Under the pieces are notes generated by a model. It was not told where the DNA came from and ran no database searches. It saw nothing but the letters and a program-made list of their open reading frames with translations. Positions 26,269-36,840 of a stretch of DNA of 53,975 nt are shown piece after piece. The position numbers and the translations under genes were made by a program. The number at the start of each line of letters is the position of its first letter. The first letter of the stretch is position 1. The stretch comes from Methylobacterium sp. E-045 (GTDB lineage Bacteria; Pseudomonadota; Alphaproteobacteria; Rhizobiales; Beijerinckiaceae): positions 1 through 53,975 of the forward strand of contig NZ_JAKSYE010000117.1 in assembly GCF_022829685.1 (NCBI RefSeq), given 5' to 3'.

Positions 26269-26363
26269 TGCGTTTGGGTGTCCGGCTCGGGTCGAGCGGG
26301 CGCCCGTCGTCCTGACGTACCGTTGCGAATCGGATCGCCTCCCACGCCAGGAGCGAATCCCAC

Positions 26364-28271
<1,908 letters not shown>

Positions 28272-28282
28272 CCTGCCTCACT

Positions 28283-28314
28283 CGGCCCTCTCGCGCCTCG
28301 GCGCGAGAGGGCCG
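28283..28314. terminator. thiC/dadA bidirectional terminator
   Basis: CGGCCCTCTCGCGC at 28283-28296 pairs with GCGCGAGAGGGCCG at 28301-28314, a 14-bp stem with loop CTCG. It lies between the convergent thiC and dadA genes, only 2 bases from the dadA stop. Confidence 0.8.
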
Positions 28315-28316
28315 TC

Positions 28317-29582
28317 TCATGCGCCGCGAACGTAGCGGCTGACGGCGAGGTCCGGCGTGGCGATGTCCGGCGTACGGCCGGAGATGAGGTCCGCCAGCAC
28401 CCGCCCCGAACCGCAGGCCATGGTCCAGCCCAGGGTGCCGTGACCGGTATTGGTAAAGAGGTTCGACAGGCGCGTTCCGCCGACGATGGGCGTGCCATCC
28501 GGCGTCATCGGCCGCAGGCCGGTCCAGAACGTCGCCTGCGAGAGATCCCCGCCCGCCGGGAACAGGTCGCCGACCGAGTGGACTAGGGTCTCCCTCCGCG
28601 GTCCGCGCAGGACCGCGCTGAACCCGGCGAGTTCGGCGGTGCCGCCCACCCGGATGCGATCGCCGAGCCGGGTGATCGCCACCTTGTAGGTCTCGTCCAT
28701 CACCGTCGAGACCGGCGCCGCCTCGGCATCGGTGACCGGCAGGGTGAGGGAATACCCTTTCACCGGATAGATCGGCAGGTCGATGCCGAAGGGCCGGAGC
28801 AGGGCCGGGGTGTAGCTGCCCATGGCCGCCACATAGGCGTCGGCGGTCAGGATCTCGCCCCCTGCCGTTGCCACGCCGCTGATCCGGTTGCCCTCGCTCC
28901 GCAGACCCGTGATGACCGTGCCGTAGCGGAAGACCACGCCGAGGCCTTCGCAGATCGCCGCGAGGCGCTGGGTGAAGAGATGCGCGTCGCCGGTCTCGTC
29001 GCCGGGAAGCCGCAGGCCGCCGACGAAGGTTCCGGCCACCCGCGCCAGGGCCGGTTCGGCCATGATGCAGCCAGCGGGGTCGAGCACCGTGTAGCGCACG
29101 CCATAGGCGTCGAGGACGCGGGTATCGTCGCCGACATGGTCGAGCTGCTTCTGCGTGCGGAACAGCTGGAGCGTGCCCTGCTCGCGATGGTCGTAGACGA
29201 TGCCGGTCTCGGTGCGCAGGTCGCGCAGCACGTCGCGGCTGTATTCGGCCAGACGCACCATCCGGCCCTTGTTGCGCTGGTAGGCCTCCTCCGTGCAGTT
29301 CGCCAGCATGCGGGCGAGCCAGCCGTAGAAGCGCGGCTCGAAGCTTGGCCAGACCACGAGGGGCCGGTGGCGCATCATCAGCCACTTCATAGCCTTGACG
29401 GGAATGCCGGGGGCGGCCCAGGGCGCCGAATATCCCGGCGAGACCTGGCCCGCATTGGCGAAGCTCGTCTCTAGCCCCGCCGCCGGCTGGCGCTCCAGCA
29501 CGGTGACCCGGTGGCCGGCCCTGGCCAGGTAATAGGCCGAGGTGACGCCGACGACGCCGCCACCGAGGATGAGGACATGCAT
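28317..29582 (-). CDS. dadA: D-amino-acid dehydrogenase
   Basis: The 421-residue FAD enzyme oxidises D-amino acids to keto acids and passes electrons to the membrane. It begins MHVLILGGGVVGVTSAYYLA, the dinucleotide motif with GGGVVG. Other DadA features are LERQPAAGLETSFANAGQVSPGYSAPWAAPG and the C-terminal TGHGTLGWTMACGSGRVLADLI. Length is the family standard. It is the last gene of a three-gene operon with a transaminase and a tautomerase, which hints that the true substrate may be a particular amine-derived acid rather than D-alanine. Confidence 0.88.
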   Translation of the reverse strand: MHVLILGGGVVGVTSAYYLARAGHRVTVLERQPAAGLETSFANAGQVSPGYSAPWAAPGIPVKAMKWLMMRHRPLVVWPSFEPRFYGWLARMLANCTEEAYQRNKGRMVRLAEYSRDVLRDLRTETGIVYDHREQGTLQLFRTQKQLDHVGDDTRVLDAYGVRYTVLDPAGCIMAEPALARVAGTFVGGLRLPGDETGDAHLFTQRLAAICEGLGVVFRYGTVITGLRSEGNRISGVATAGGEILTADAYVAAMGSYTPALLRPFGIDLPIYPVKGYSLTLPVTDAEAAPVSTVMDETYKVAITRLGDRIRVGGTAELAGFSAVLRGPRRETLVHSVGDLFPAGGDLSQATFWTGLRPMTPDGTPIVGGTRLSNLFTNTGHGTLGWTMACGSGRVLADLISGRTPDIATPDLAVSRYVRGA

Positions 29583-29632
29583 GGCCGGCTTTCCGTCGGT
29601 CGATAAGGCTGAGAGCGGTGGGGGCGAGCGTC

Positions 29633-30022
29633 CTACAGCTCGCCGGTGAGGAACTGAGCCCGGCCGTGGCCGAAGGACCAGTCCTCGTCGGTATTCTCCA
29701 CCGTGGAGACCATGACATCGGCCGGGGCGACGCCGCAGGCGGACTGCAGCTTCTCGGTCAGCAGGCGGTAGAACAGCTGCTTCTTCTCCTTGCCGCGCGG
29801 CCGCGTGATCATCTGGACCACCACCACGTCCTTGGTGCGCGGGATCTCGAGCCCGGTATCCTCGACGATCATCCGCGAGGGCTTGTGCTCCGTGACGATC
29901 TGGTAGCGGTCGCCCGCCGGGACGTCGAACGCCTCCAGCATCGCCTCGTGGGCGGCGTCGAGGAGCGTCTGCAGTTCGGCGTCAGTCCGTCCTTCCAGAA
30001 GGTCGAAGCGCATCAGGGGCAT
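29633..30022 (-). CDS. Tautomerase-family protein (N-terminal proline)
   Basis: The 129-residue protein begins MPLMRFDLLEGRTDAELQ, so removing Met exposes Pro1, the catalytic base of the 4-oxalocrotonate tautomerase superfamily; this fixes ATG at 30022 rather than the upstream TTG. The length and RPRGKEKKQLFYRLLTEKL fit the larger Tautomerase_2 type (about 130 residues with one domain). AAAGG precedes the start by nine bases. The gene sits between the transaminase and dadA, and is likely to tautomerise or dehalogenate an unsaturated acid; the actual substrate is unknown. Confidence 0.83.
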   Translation of the reverse strand: MPLMRFDLLEGRTDAELQTLLDAAHEAMLEAFDVPAGDRYQIVTEHKPSRMIVEDTGLEIPRTKDVVVVQMITRPRGKEKKQLFYRLLTEKLQSACGVAPADVMVSTVENTDEDWSFGHGRAQFLTGEL

Positions 30023-30090
30023 ATCGTTCAACCTTTGAAGAGAAGGGGAATGGTCAGGGGCCCGCCGTCGGGAAAAGCGCCGTCCGCCGG

Positions 30091-31440
30091 TCAGGCTTCG
30101 GCGCGGATGAGGCCGCGCAGCATCTCGATCATCCCGGTGATCTCGGCAGGGGTCGAGATGAAGGGGGGACCCATGGCGATGGTGTCGCCGGTGAAGCGCA
30201 GGAGGATGCCCTCGCGCAGACCGCGCTCGAAGATCCGCAATGCGCGCGCGCCGGGCTGGCCCGGTGCCGGCTCGAGGTCGACGGCCGCCGTCAGGCCGAA
30301 ATTGCGGATGTCCTTGATGCCCGGCTCGTCGCGCAGCGTGTGGACGGCCTCCCCAAGGATCGGCTCCAGCTCGCGCACGCGGGCGAAGAGGTCGCCCTCG
30401 TCCATCAGGTCGAGGGAGGCATGGGCGACGGCCGCCGCCAGGGGATGGCCCGAATAGGTGTAGCCGTGGAACAGCTCCACCGCCGAGGCCGGCCCGGTCA
30501 TGAACGTGTCGTAGATCTCCTTGCGGACGATGACGCCGCCCATGGGCACGATGCCGTTGGTGATGCCCTTGGCGAAGGTGATCATGTCCGGGGTCACGCC
30601 GAGGCGCTGAGCGCCGAAGGGGGCGCCGAGGCGGCCGAACCCGGTGATCACCTCGTCGAAGATCAGCAGGATTCCGTGCCGGTCACAGATCTCGCGCAAG
30701 CGCTGGAGATAGCCCAGCGGCGGCACGATGACCCCGGCCGAGCCCTGCAGCGGCTCGACGATGACGCAGGCGATGGTGCCTGCATCGTGCAGAGCCACCA
30801 TCCGTTCGAGGTCGTCGGCGAGATGCGCGCCCCAGGCGGGCTGGCCTTTCGAGAAGGCCATCTCGGCGTAATCGTGGGTGTGGCGCAGGTGATCGACGCC
30901 CTGGATCATGGCGGTGGCGAACATCTTGCGGTTGGCCACCATGCCGCCCACCGACATGCCGCCGAAGCCGACCCCGTGATAGCCCTTCTCACGGCCGATC
31001 ATGCGGAATCGGCCGGCCTCGCCACGCAGGCGGTGGTAGCCGAGAGCGATCTTGAGGGCGGTATCGACGGCCTCCGACCCGGAATTGGTGAAGAACACCC
31101 GGTCGAGCCCGTCCGGCGCCATGTCGGCGATGCGCTCGGCGAGCCGCAGCGTCACCGGGTTGGTCATCTGGAAGGAGGTACAGTAATCGAGGGTCTCGGC
31201 CTGCCGGCGCAGGGCCTCGACGATCCGCGGCTGGGCGTGGCCGAGGGGGCAGCACCACAGGCCCGACAGACTGTCAAACAGTTCGCGCCCCTCGGCCGTC
31301 CGATAGTAGGCACCCTTGGCCGAGGTGATGATGCGCGGCGTCGGATCGGCTTTCACATGGCGGTTCGGCGTGAACGGCATCCAGTACGGCTCGACGTTGA
31401 GCTGCCGATCCGCCGCCTGGTCGATGATCGCATGATCCAT
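30091..31440 (-). CDS. Class III omega-aminotransferase
   Basis: The 449-residue PLP enzyme has VEPYWMPFTPNRH at the start. FFTNSGSEAVDTALKIAL, REKGYHGVGFGG, LLIFDEVITGFGRLG with Asp for the pyridine nitrogen, and ITFAKGITNGIVPMGG with the cofactor Lys follow. The closest subgroup by motif is beta-alanine/omega-amino-acid:pyruvate transaminases. Start ATG 31440 follows GGAGAGACAC. It is the first gene of the operon and is divergent from the MocR-type regulator, so that regulator probably controls it. Confidence 0.88.
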   Translation of the reverse strand: MDHAIIDQAADRQLNVEPYWMPFTPNRHVKADPTPRIITSAKGAYYRTAEGRELFDSLSGLWCCPLGHAQPRIVEALRRQAETLDYCTSFQMTNPVTLRLAERIADMAPDGLDRVFFTNSGSEAVDTALKIALGYHRLRGEAGRFRMIGREKGYHGVGFGGMSVGGMVANRKMFATAMIQGVDHLRHTHDYAEMAFSKGQPAWGAHLADDLERMVALHDAGTIACVIVEPLQGSAGVIVPPLGYLQRLREICDRHGILLIFDEVITGFGRLGAPFGAQRLGVTPDMITFAKGITNGIVPMGGVIVRKEIYDTFMTGPASAVELFHGYTYSGHPLAAAVAHASLDLMDEGDLFARVRELEPILGEAVHTLRDEPGIKDIRNFGLTAAVDLEPAPGQPGARALRIFERGLREGILLRFTGDTIAMGPPFISTPAEITGMIEMLRGLIRAEA

Positions 31441-31539
31441 GTGTCTCTCCGCCGATCCGCGATGCAAGAACCCGACCCTCGTCGCGCTGCGTTATCGCCC
31501 GGCCGTGACCGACCGACTATCGACAGTTGGCGGGTTGGC

Positions 31540-31579
31540 ATCCGCAGCTGTATCTATTCACGCGCCGATACAGTCGGAT
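31540..31579. promoter_or_regulatory. Candidate MocR operator, inverted repeat
   Basis: CTGTATC at 31548-31554 and GATACAG at 31567-31573 form an inverted repeat with a 12-base spacer (19-base half-site period). It is extended by ATCCG at 31540-31544 and CGGAT at 31575-31579, with one base of slip. It lies in the 173-bp space between the transaminase and MocR starts. MocR proteins often bind paired repeats beside their own genes. Confidence 0.5.
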
Positions 31580-31613
31580 CGTCGAGACCGGTCCCGCCCT
31601 TGGAAGACGGCCC

Positions 31614-33053
31614 ATGATCAGCCTCGACCCCGCCAGCACCGCCCCCCTCGTCGCCCAGCTGGTGGAGGCCGTCTCCGAGCGCATCCGCAGCGGGAGCGTG
31701 GCGCCGGGCGCCCGCCTGCCCTCGGTGCGCAAGCTCGCCGTGCAATGCGGCGTGAGCACCCTGACCGTCTCGAACGCCTATAACCGGCTGGTGGCGGACG
31801 GGCTCCTCGAAGCCCGGCGCGCCAGCGGCTACTTCGTCTCGGCCCGGCTCCTCGATCGCAAGGCCGCCGCCCCACGCCGCAAGCCCGTGCAGATCTCGGT
31901 GGATTCCGGCTGGCTGCTCCAGCGGGTCTACGAGGAGGACGCCTTCACGGTCAAAGCCGGCTGCGGCTGGCTTCCCGACAGCCATCTGTTCGCAGACGGG
32001 ATCAAGCAGGCCCTGGCGGCCCTGGCGCGGCGGCCCGACCGGTTGGTCTCGCGCTACGGGCATCCCCTCGGCTACGCCCCCTTGCGCCGGGCGATCCAGC
32101 TGCTCCTCGCTCAGCGCAACATCGCGTGCGATCCGGACCAGATCCTGCTGACGCACGGGGCGAGCCAAGCCCTCGACCTGACCATGCGGACCTTCCTGCA
32201 GCCGGGCGACGTCGCCCTCGTGGACGATCCCGGCTATTGCAACCTCTATCCGTCGCTTCACGCCATGGGAGTGACCATCGTGGGCGTCGAGCGGACCCTC
32301 CAGGGACCGTCGATTCCCGCACTCCAGGCCCTGGCGGAGCGCTACAAGCCGAAGCTGTTCTTCACCAATACGAGCTTCCACAACCCCACCGGCACGTCCA
32401 GCACGCCGGCCACCGCCTACCAGATCCTCCGCATCGCCGAGAAACACGACTTCCAGATCGTCGAGGACGACATCTATGCGAGCTTCGTCGAGGAGACGGC
32501 ACCCAGCATCGCCAGCCTCGACCAGCTCGGGCGCGTTATTCACATCAGCAGCTTCTCGAAGACCATCTCGCCCGCCTTGCGGGTCGGCTATCTCGCCTGC
32601 AACCCCGAGAACGCGCAGCGGCTCCTCCGCATGAAGATGGCGGCGAGCCTGACCAGCTCGGAGATCTCCGAGAGCATCGTCCACTCGATCCTGACGGAAG
32701 GCCAGTACCGCCTCCACATCGCGCGGCTCCGCGACAAGCTCGCCGCCGAGCAGAAGACTGTCGCCGACGCCCTGCTCTCGGTGGGCCTGTCGCTGTTCCA
32801 CCGCCCCGCCAACGGGCTCTTCCTCTGGGCCGGCTTCGGCGGCGATCCCGACACGGCCGGTCTCGCGCAGAGGGCCGCCGCCAAGGGCATCATGCTCGCC
32901 CCCGGACACCTGTTCCGCGCCGATCAGGAGCCGACCCCGTGGCTGCGCTTCAACGTGGCGCATGCCAATGCACCGGCGCTGTTCCGCTTCCTGGAGAGCG
33001 AACGGCCCGCGCCTGGAGACCATGGAAAAACGGGCGATCCACCGCCCGCGTGA
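31614..33053 (+). CDS. MocR/GntR-type regulator with aminotransferase domain
   Basis: This 479-residue protein has an N-terminal GntR winged helix (VSERIRSGSVAPGARLPSVR, QCGVSTLTVSNAYNRLVADG) and a C-terminal fold type I aminotransferase domain. The PLP lysine lies in SSFSKTISPALRVGY; NTSFHNPTGTSSTP and VDDPGYCNLYPSLH are cofactor-binding signs. Such MocR proteins (GabR, PdxR) act as PLP-dependent activators of neighbouring catabolic genes. Start ATG 31614 follows GGAAG. It faces the transaminase-tautomerase-dadA operon. The PLP-bound effector is likely an amine or amino acid. Confidence 0.9.
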   Translation: MISLDPASTAPLVAQLVEAVSERIRSGSVAPGARLPSVRKLAVQCGVSTLTVSNAYNRLVADGLLEARRASGYFVSARLLDRKAAAPRRKPVQISVDSGWLLQRVYEEDAFTVKAGCGWLPDSHLFADGIKQALAALARRPDRLVSRYGHPLGYAPLRRAIQLLLAQRNIACDPDQILLTHGASQALDLTMRTFLQPGDVALVDDPGYCNLYPSLHAMGVTIVGVERTLQGPSIPALQALAERYKPKLFFTNTSFHNPTGTSSTPATAYQILRIAEKHDFQIVEDDIYASFVEETAPSIASLDQLGRVIHISSFSKTISPALRVGYLACNPENAQRLLRMKMAASLTSSEISESIVHSILTEGQYRLHIARLRDKLAAEQKTVADALLSVGLSLFHRPANGLFLWAGFGGDPDTAGLAQRAAAKGIMLAPGHLFRADQEPTPWLRFNVAHANAPALFRFLESERPAPGDHGKTGDPPPA

Positions 33054-33112
33054 CTTACGCGGCCGAACCGGCGAAAACTCCGCATCCTCGACGAACCCCG
33101 ACTTGAGCGGCG

Positions 33113-33529
33113 ATGACAGACGATTTCACCCTCGACCCGCGCCTCGTCGCCGACACCGTTCCGGTGGGCGACCTCGCCTTGTGCAGCGTCCTGCTGATGG
33201 ACGACGCCCGGTTTCCCTGGCTGATCCTGGTGCCGCGCCGGGCGGGTGCCAGCGAACTCACCGACCTGTCGGCGGAGGATGCGCGCGACCTCATGGATGA
33301 GATCCGGATCGCCACCGGCGTGATGCTGGCGCTCGCCAAGCCCGACAAGGTCAACGTGGCGGCCTTGGGCAACGTCGTGCCGCAGCTCCATGTCCATGTG
33401 ATCGGCCGCTTCCTGTCCGATCCGGCCTGGCCGTCGCCGGTCTGGGGCGTCGGCACGCGCCAGCTCTATCCGCACCACGCCCGCGCCCAGATGATCGAGC
33501 GCATCGGCGCCCTGTTCGCGGCCGCCTGA
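33113..33529 (+). CDS. HIT-domain hydrolase
   Basis: The 138-residue protein has the histidine triad near its end, VPQLHVHVIGR, where the middle histidine is the nucleophile (HxHxH). The pattern LILVPRRAGASELTDLSAED is the substrate-binding region of HIT proteins, which hydrolyse or transfer nucleotides. Its stop shares one base with the nudC start (TGATG at 33527-33531), so both are translated together. A link to nucleotide clean-up with NudC is plausible. Exact substrate unknown. Confidence 0.88.
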   Translation: MTDDFTLDPRLVADTVPVGDLALCSVLLMDDARFPWLILVPRRAGASELTDLSAEDARDLMDEIRIATGVMLALAKPDKVNVAALGNVVPQLHVHVIGRFLSDPAWPSPVWGVGTRQLYPHHARAQMIERIGALFAAA

Positions 33530-34434
33530 TGAACACGCGCGTCGACGCTCTCGGCTTCGCGGAAAGCCGGCTCATCCGCCATTCGGCCGAGAGCAGCGAC
33601 CTCGTGCCGATGCCGGACGCGGCGAATGCGCGGATCGTGCTGGTGGCGGGGGACCGCATCGTCCTTGCCGGCGATACGGCGCTCCTGCCGTCCGCGCGGG
33701 CGGCGAGTGCCTGCCACGACGATCTGACGCTCTTCCTCGGCCGCCTCGACGGCGCTCCGGTCTTCGCCTGCGCGGTCTCCCCGGAGGCCGCCGACGGGTA
33801 CGATTCCGATCCCGGTTTCCGCACCACCGACCTGCGCAGCCTTGCCGCCGAGAATGCGGTGCCGCCGCACGAACTCGGCCTTCTCGCCACGGCCAAATCG
33901 ATCCTGGCCTGGCATGCCCGCCATGGCTTCTGCGCCAATTGCGGAACCGCCACCCGTTTCGCCGCCGGCGGGTTCCGCCGCGAATGTCCGACCTGCGAGG
34001 TCCATCACTTCCCCCGCGTCGATCCCGTGGTGATCATGCTGATCCGGCGGGGAGAATCCTGCCTGCTCGGGCGTTCGCCGCGCTTCAAGGAGGGCATGTA
34101 TTCCTGCCTCGCCGGCTTTCTGGAGCCCGGAGAGACCATCGAGGACGCGGTCCGCCGCGAGACCCTCGAAGAGGCGGGGCTCAGGATCGGGGCGGTGACC
34201 TATCATGCCTCACAGCCCTGGCCGTTCCCGTCCTCGCTGATGATCGGCTGTGCGGCCGAATCCCTCAACGAGGCGATCACCATCGATCCGGCCGAGCTCG
34301 CCGACGCCCGCTGGTTCTCGCGCGAGGAGGTATCGGCGATGATCGCCGGCACCCATGGCGGAGGCCTGACCGTACCGCCGCCCATGGCGATCGCGCATCT
34401 GCTCATGCGCGCCTTCGTGGAAGGGCAGCTCTAA
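33529..34434 (+). CDS. nudC: NADH pyrophosphatase
   Basis: The 301-residue Nudix enzyme has a zinc ribbon (CANCG, later CPTCE) and the Nudix box GFLEPGETIEDAVRRETLEEAG. SQPWPFPSSLM follows shortly after, the hallmark of NADH pyrophosphatases, which cleave NADH and also remove NAD caps from RNA. Length and domain order (N-domain, zinc ribbon, Nudix) are standard. It forms an operon with the HIT gene with a one-base overlap. Confidence 0.95.
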   Translation: MNTRVDALGFAESRLIRHSAESSDLVPMPDAANARIVLVAGDRIVLAGDTALLPSARAASACHDDLTLFLGRLDGAPVFACAVSPEAADGYDSDPGFRTTDLRSLAAENAVPPHELGLLATAKSILAWHARHGFCANCGTATRFAAGGFRRECPTCEVHHFPRVDPVVIMLIRRGESCLLGRSPRFKEGMYSCLAGFLEPGETIEDAVRRETLEEAGLRIGAVTYHASQPWPFPSSLMIGCAAESLNEAITIDPAELADARWFSREEVSAMIAGTHGGGLTVPPPMAIAHLLMRAFVEGQL

Positions 34435-34623
34435 CGGAGTGTGGGAGACCGACCGCCAAGCGCCCGATAGTGGCATTTTTGCACCTCTCCGAGGGGGAGT
34501 CGGCCGCGTCGCTTCTTGGTTAAATATTTGGGGCGGTCGGACCGAATTTGTGTCTTCCCGGCACTATCCCAGAATCGCGCCTTCGATTCTCGTCGCTGCC
34601 TCAACGGAGGCGGTGAGGGGACG

Positions 34624-35484
34624 ATGGCGAAAATTTTGTTGGGTGTCGGCGCGATGATCGGGCTGATGACCGGAAGCGTGGCTGCGGCGGACCTGCCTCG
34701 CCGCGTTTCGCCCCCGCCCGTCTTCGTGCCCCTCCCGAGCTTCAGCTGGACCGGCTTCTATGCGGGCGTGCAGGCCGGATACGGCTTCACCGACCGGCAG
34801 ACCGTCCGCACCGCGGCAACCTCGGGGAACGGAAGCGGCACCGATTTCTTCATCGAACGCTCCGGCATCGCCTCGCTGTCCTCGCAGCAGCAGGGCTTCG
34901 TGGCCGGCGGTCAGGCCGGGTACAATTACCAGCTCACCCCCGGCTCGGGCCTCGTTCTCGGCATCGAGACCGACATCGCCTATACCGACCTCGATGAGAC
35001 CAAGAGCCGGTCGCGCGGGATCTTCGGTTCGGGCAGCGATTCGTTCGTGGTCAACACCACGCGGCAAAGCCTCGATTTCCTCGGCACCGTGCGCGGCCGG
35101 CTCGGCTATGCGTTCGACCGCGTTCTGGTCTACGGCACCGGCGGTCTCGCCTATGGCAACGTGAGCTACCAGAGTGCGACGAGCTTCCAGGTGGCGGGGG
35201 TTCCGACCCTCGACCTCTTCGCCGGCGGAATCGACCGCCTGGAGACCGGCTTCGCCTATGGCGGGGGCATCGAATACGCGCTGCCGACCGAGAGTTTCCT
35301 CAACGTCTTCCGGTCCTCCGCGGTCACGCTGAAGGTGGAATACCTGCATTACGATCTCGGCAAGCGCAGCGTCCCGTTGACGAGTTCCAGCGGACTCGGC
35401 CAGTCCCTCGTGGAGGCGACCTCGCGCTTCCGGTCGGAGGGAAGCGTCGTCCGGGTCGGGCTGAACTACAAGTTCGGCTCGTAG
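34624..35484 (+). CDS. Omp25/31-like outer-membrane beta-barrel
   Basis: The 286-residue protein has a signal peptide (MAKILLGVGAMIGLMTGSVAAAD, cleavage near AAA-DL) and a short Pro-rich linker. The eight-stranded porin-like domain starts FSWTGFYAGVQAGYGF. Strand motifs include NYQLTPGSGLVLGIETDIAYTDL, TVRGRLGYAFDRVLVYGTGGLAYG and TLKVEYLHYDLG, and it ends VGLNYKFGS with an aromatic close to the C-terminus. GAGGGG precedes the ATG. Such barrels are abundant in Hyphomicrobiales (Omp25, Omp31, RopB). Confidence 0.87.
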   Translation: MAKILLGVGAMIGLMTGSVAAADLPRRVSPPPVFVPLPSFSWTGFYAGVQAGYGFTDRQTVRTAATSGNGSGTDFFIERSGIASLSSQQQGFVAGGQAGYNYQLTPGSGLVLGIETDIAYTDLDETKSRSRGIFGSGSDSFVVNTTRQSLDFLGTVRGRLGYAFDRVLVYGTGGLAYGNVSYQSATSFQVAGVPTLDLFAGGIDRLETGFAYGGGIEYALPTESFLNVFRSSAVTLKVEYLHYDLGKRSVPLTSSSGLGQSLVEATSRFRSEGSVVRVGLNYKFGS

Positions 35485-35550
35485 ACCGAGTTCGGATCGC
35501 AGCCATCGAGGAGATCCGGCGGGGCACCTCGCCGCCCTTCGCCTGCGGGA

Positions 35551-35574
35551 CCCGGCCGGCCCGCTCCGGCCGGG
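35551..35574 (+). terminator. Hairpin after Omp gene
   Basis: CCCGGCCGG at 35551-35559 pairs with CCGGCCGGG at 35566-35574, a 9-bp stem with a six-base loop. It follows the barrel gene by 66 bases and lacks a U-tract. Confidence 0.45.
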
Positions 35575-35621
35575 CGAGCGCCTCTTCGGTACTGGAAGAC
35601 GAGCCCGTTCGAGGCTCGCCA

Positions 35622-35741
35622 GCCGTTGCGGCCGTTGCCGGCCTCCTCGCCCGCCAGTTGGCGGTCCATCTCGGCGTCGAGCGCCCGCTCGGACAGGGCC
35701 GTCTTCAGCGCGTCCAACAGGCCGTCGGCTTCGAACGCGAC
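35622..35741 (-). pseudogene. IS256-type transposase scrap
   Basis: On the minus strand, codons 35741 down to 35622 read VAFEADGLLDALKTALSERA, then LDAEMDRQLAGEEAGNGRNG. This is the conserved N-terminal region of IS256/Mutator-type transposases. A TAA precedes it directly and the sequence after NG has no transposase likeness, so only about 40 codons remain. It is a dead remnant, proof of past IS activity in this place. Confidence 0.7.
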
Positions 35742-36336
35742 TTAGGGTCAGCGCCGGCCAGTAGCGGGCCCGGGATCGCGTTAGGGACGCGGGGTGCTCT
35801 CCGGCCCCGAGTGCCGGGCCGTGCGTCTCCGTTCTCCGGGATCAACGAAGGGGCCGATACCGGACGTCACGTCTCGAAGACGATCACAGCACCGGGGCCG
35901 GCCATGCGTCGATGGCGGCGGCGAAGTTTCGCGCCTTGGCTACGATGCAGCGCATTCATCGCTGCCAGCTGCACGACACCAGCCCCATCGCTTCGGGATC
36001 ATCGCGGGATCGCACAATCCTTCGGAGCTGGAAACAAAAGGGCACGCTGCAAATTATGAAGTTGTTTCAATCATTTATATGATTTCTGAAATCGATGGCC
36101 GAGCGCGGATCAAGCCGTTGTGGTTCCGTCGGAAACATCGTCTCGAGGTACTCCTCGTGCCACACCGCCTCGCTCGCCGCAGGACGCGAAAGCCCTCCTC
36201 CTGTTGCGCTGCGAGCCTGTCTCCCGGCCATTTGCGGGCCTGGGACCGGTCGTCGATCATATTTTAATAAGGGGAACGCGACCCGTTTCCCACCTCGCCC
36301 GGCGGGGACGGGAGCCGAGCCCCCCGCAACGGCGGC
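35742..36336. other. Decayed or non-coding intergenic stretch
   Basis: About 595 bp without a gene I can support. The middle and right parts are more AT-rich (36040-36110). On the minus strand, one frame from ATG 36260 (MIDDRSQARKWPGDRLAAQQ) and another frame ending at 36071 (VWHEEYLETMFPTEPQRLD) look partly coding and could be two halves of one frameshifted gene. No known family is visible in either piece, and the plus-strand frames look random. Confidence 0.4.
36071..36260 (-). pseudogene. Possible frameshifted small ORF
   Basis: Minus-strand frame A begins at ATG 36260 and reads DRSQARKWPGDRLAAQQEEG. Frame B takes over near 36160 and reads ASEAVWHEEYLETMFPTEPQ to a TGA at 36071. The two together give a plausible hydrophilic peptide of about 60 residues if a single base is missing or extra. 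I do not recognise it. The evidence is amino-acid texture only. Confidence 0.25.
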
Positions 36337-36840
36337 CTATGCGGCCGGCAGAGCGACCGTCCAGGGCGCGTCGAGCCGGACCTCTTCGAGATTGAGGCCC
36401 GTCCCGCCGCGATCGATCACCAGGAACTCCTGGGGGGCGCCGAAGGGGGTGAGCACGCCGTGCCAGGTTCCGACGTCGTAGCAGATCCCCTGGCCCGGCG
36501 CCGTGACGAAGGCCTGTGGCGGTCCGGGACGCCCGTCCTCGTCGGGGCAGACGACGACGAGGAACGGCGCGGCGTTCAGCGGCACGAAGGCCTGGGCGCC
36601 GAGGGGATGGCGCTCGATGAGGCCGACCGTCAGCGGAAGGGGATAGGGCTGGGCTTCCACGAGGCCGATCACCACCCGTGCGCCCTCGCCGATGGCGCGG
36701 ACCTCCGCCAGATCGTGAAAGCGGCGGGCCATGCCGGCATTCATGGGGCGCGGATCGACGGCCGCCCTGTCGATGACCGTCCCGAACGGGGCGAAGGCCT
36801 CGGGCGTGAGCGGGCGGGCGACGATGTGGCGGGCGCCCAT
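36337..36840 (-). CDS. allA: Ureidoglycolate lyase
   Basis: The 167-residue cupin-like enzyme splits ureidoglycolate to glyoxylate and urea. It has VARPLTPEAFAPFGTVID at the start, RRFHDLAEV, and the pattern GLIERHPLGAQAFVPLNAAPFLVVV, where the conserved E-H-P pattern lies. The late GTWHGVLTPFG supplies a metal or substrate histidine. The start ATG 36840 shares one base with the stop of the next upstream gene (TGATG). It follows ureidoglycine aminohydrolase in the allantoin degradation pathway. Confidence 0.9.
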   Translation of the reverse strand: MGARHIVARPLTPEAFAPFGTVIDRAAVDPRPMNAGMARRFHDLAEVRAIGEGARVVIGLVEAQPYPLPLTVGLIERHPLGAQAFVPLNAAPFLVVVCPDEDGRPGPPQAFVTAPGQGICYDVGTWHGVLTPFGAPQEFLVIDRGGTGLNLEEVRLDAPWTVALPAA

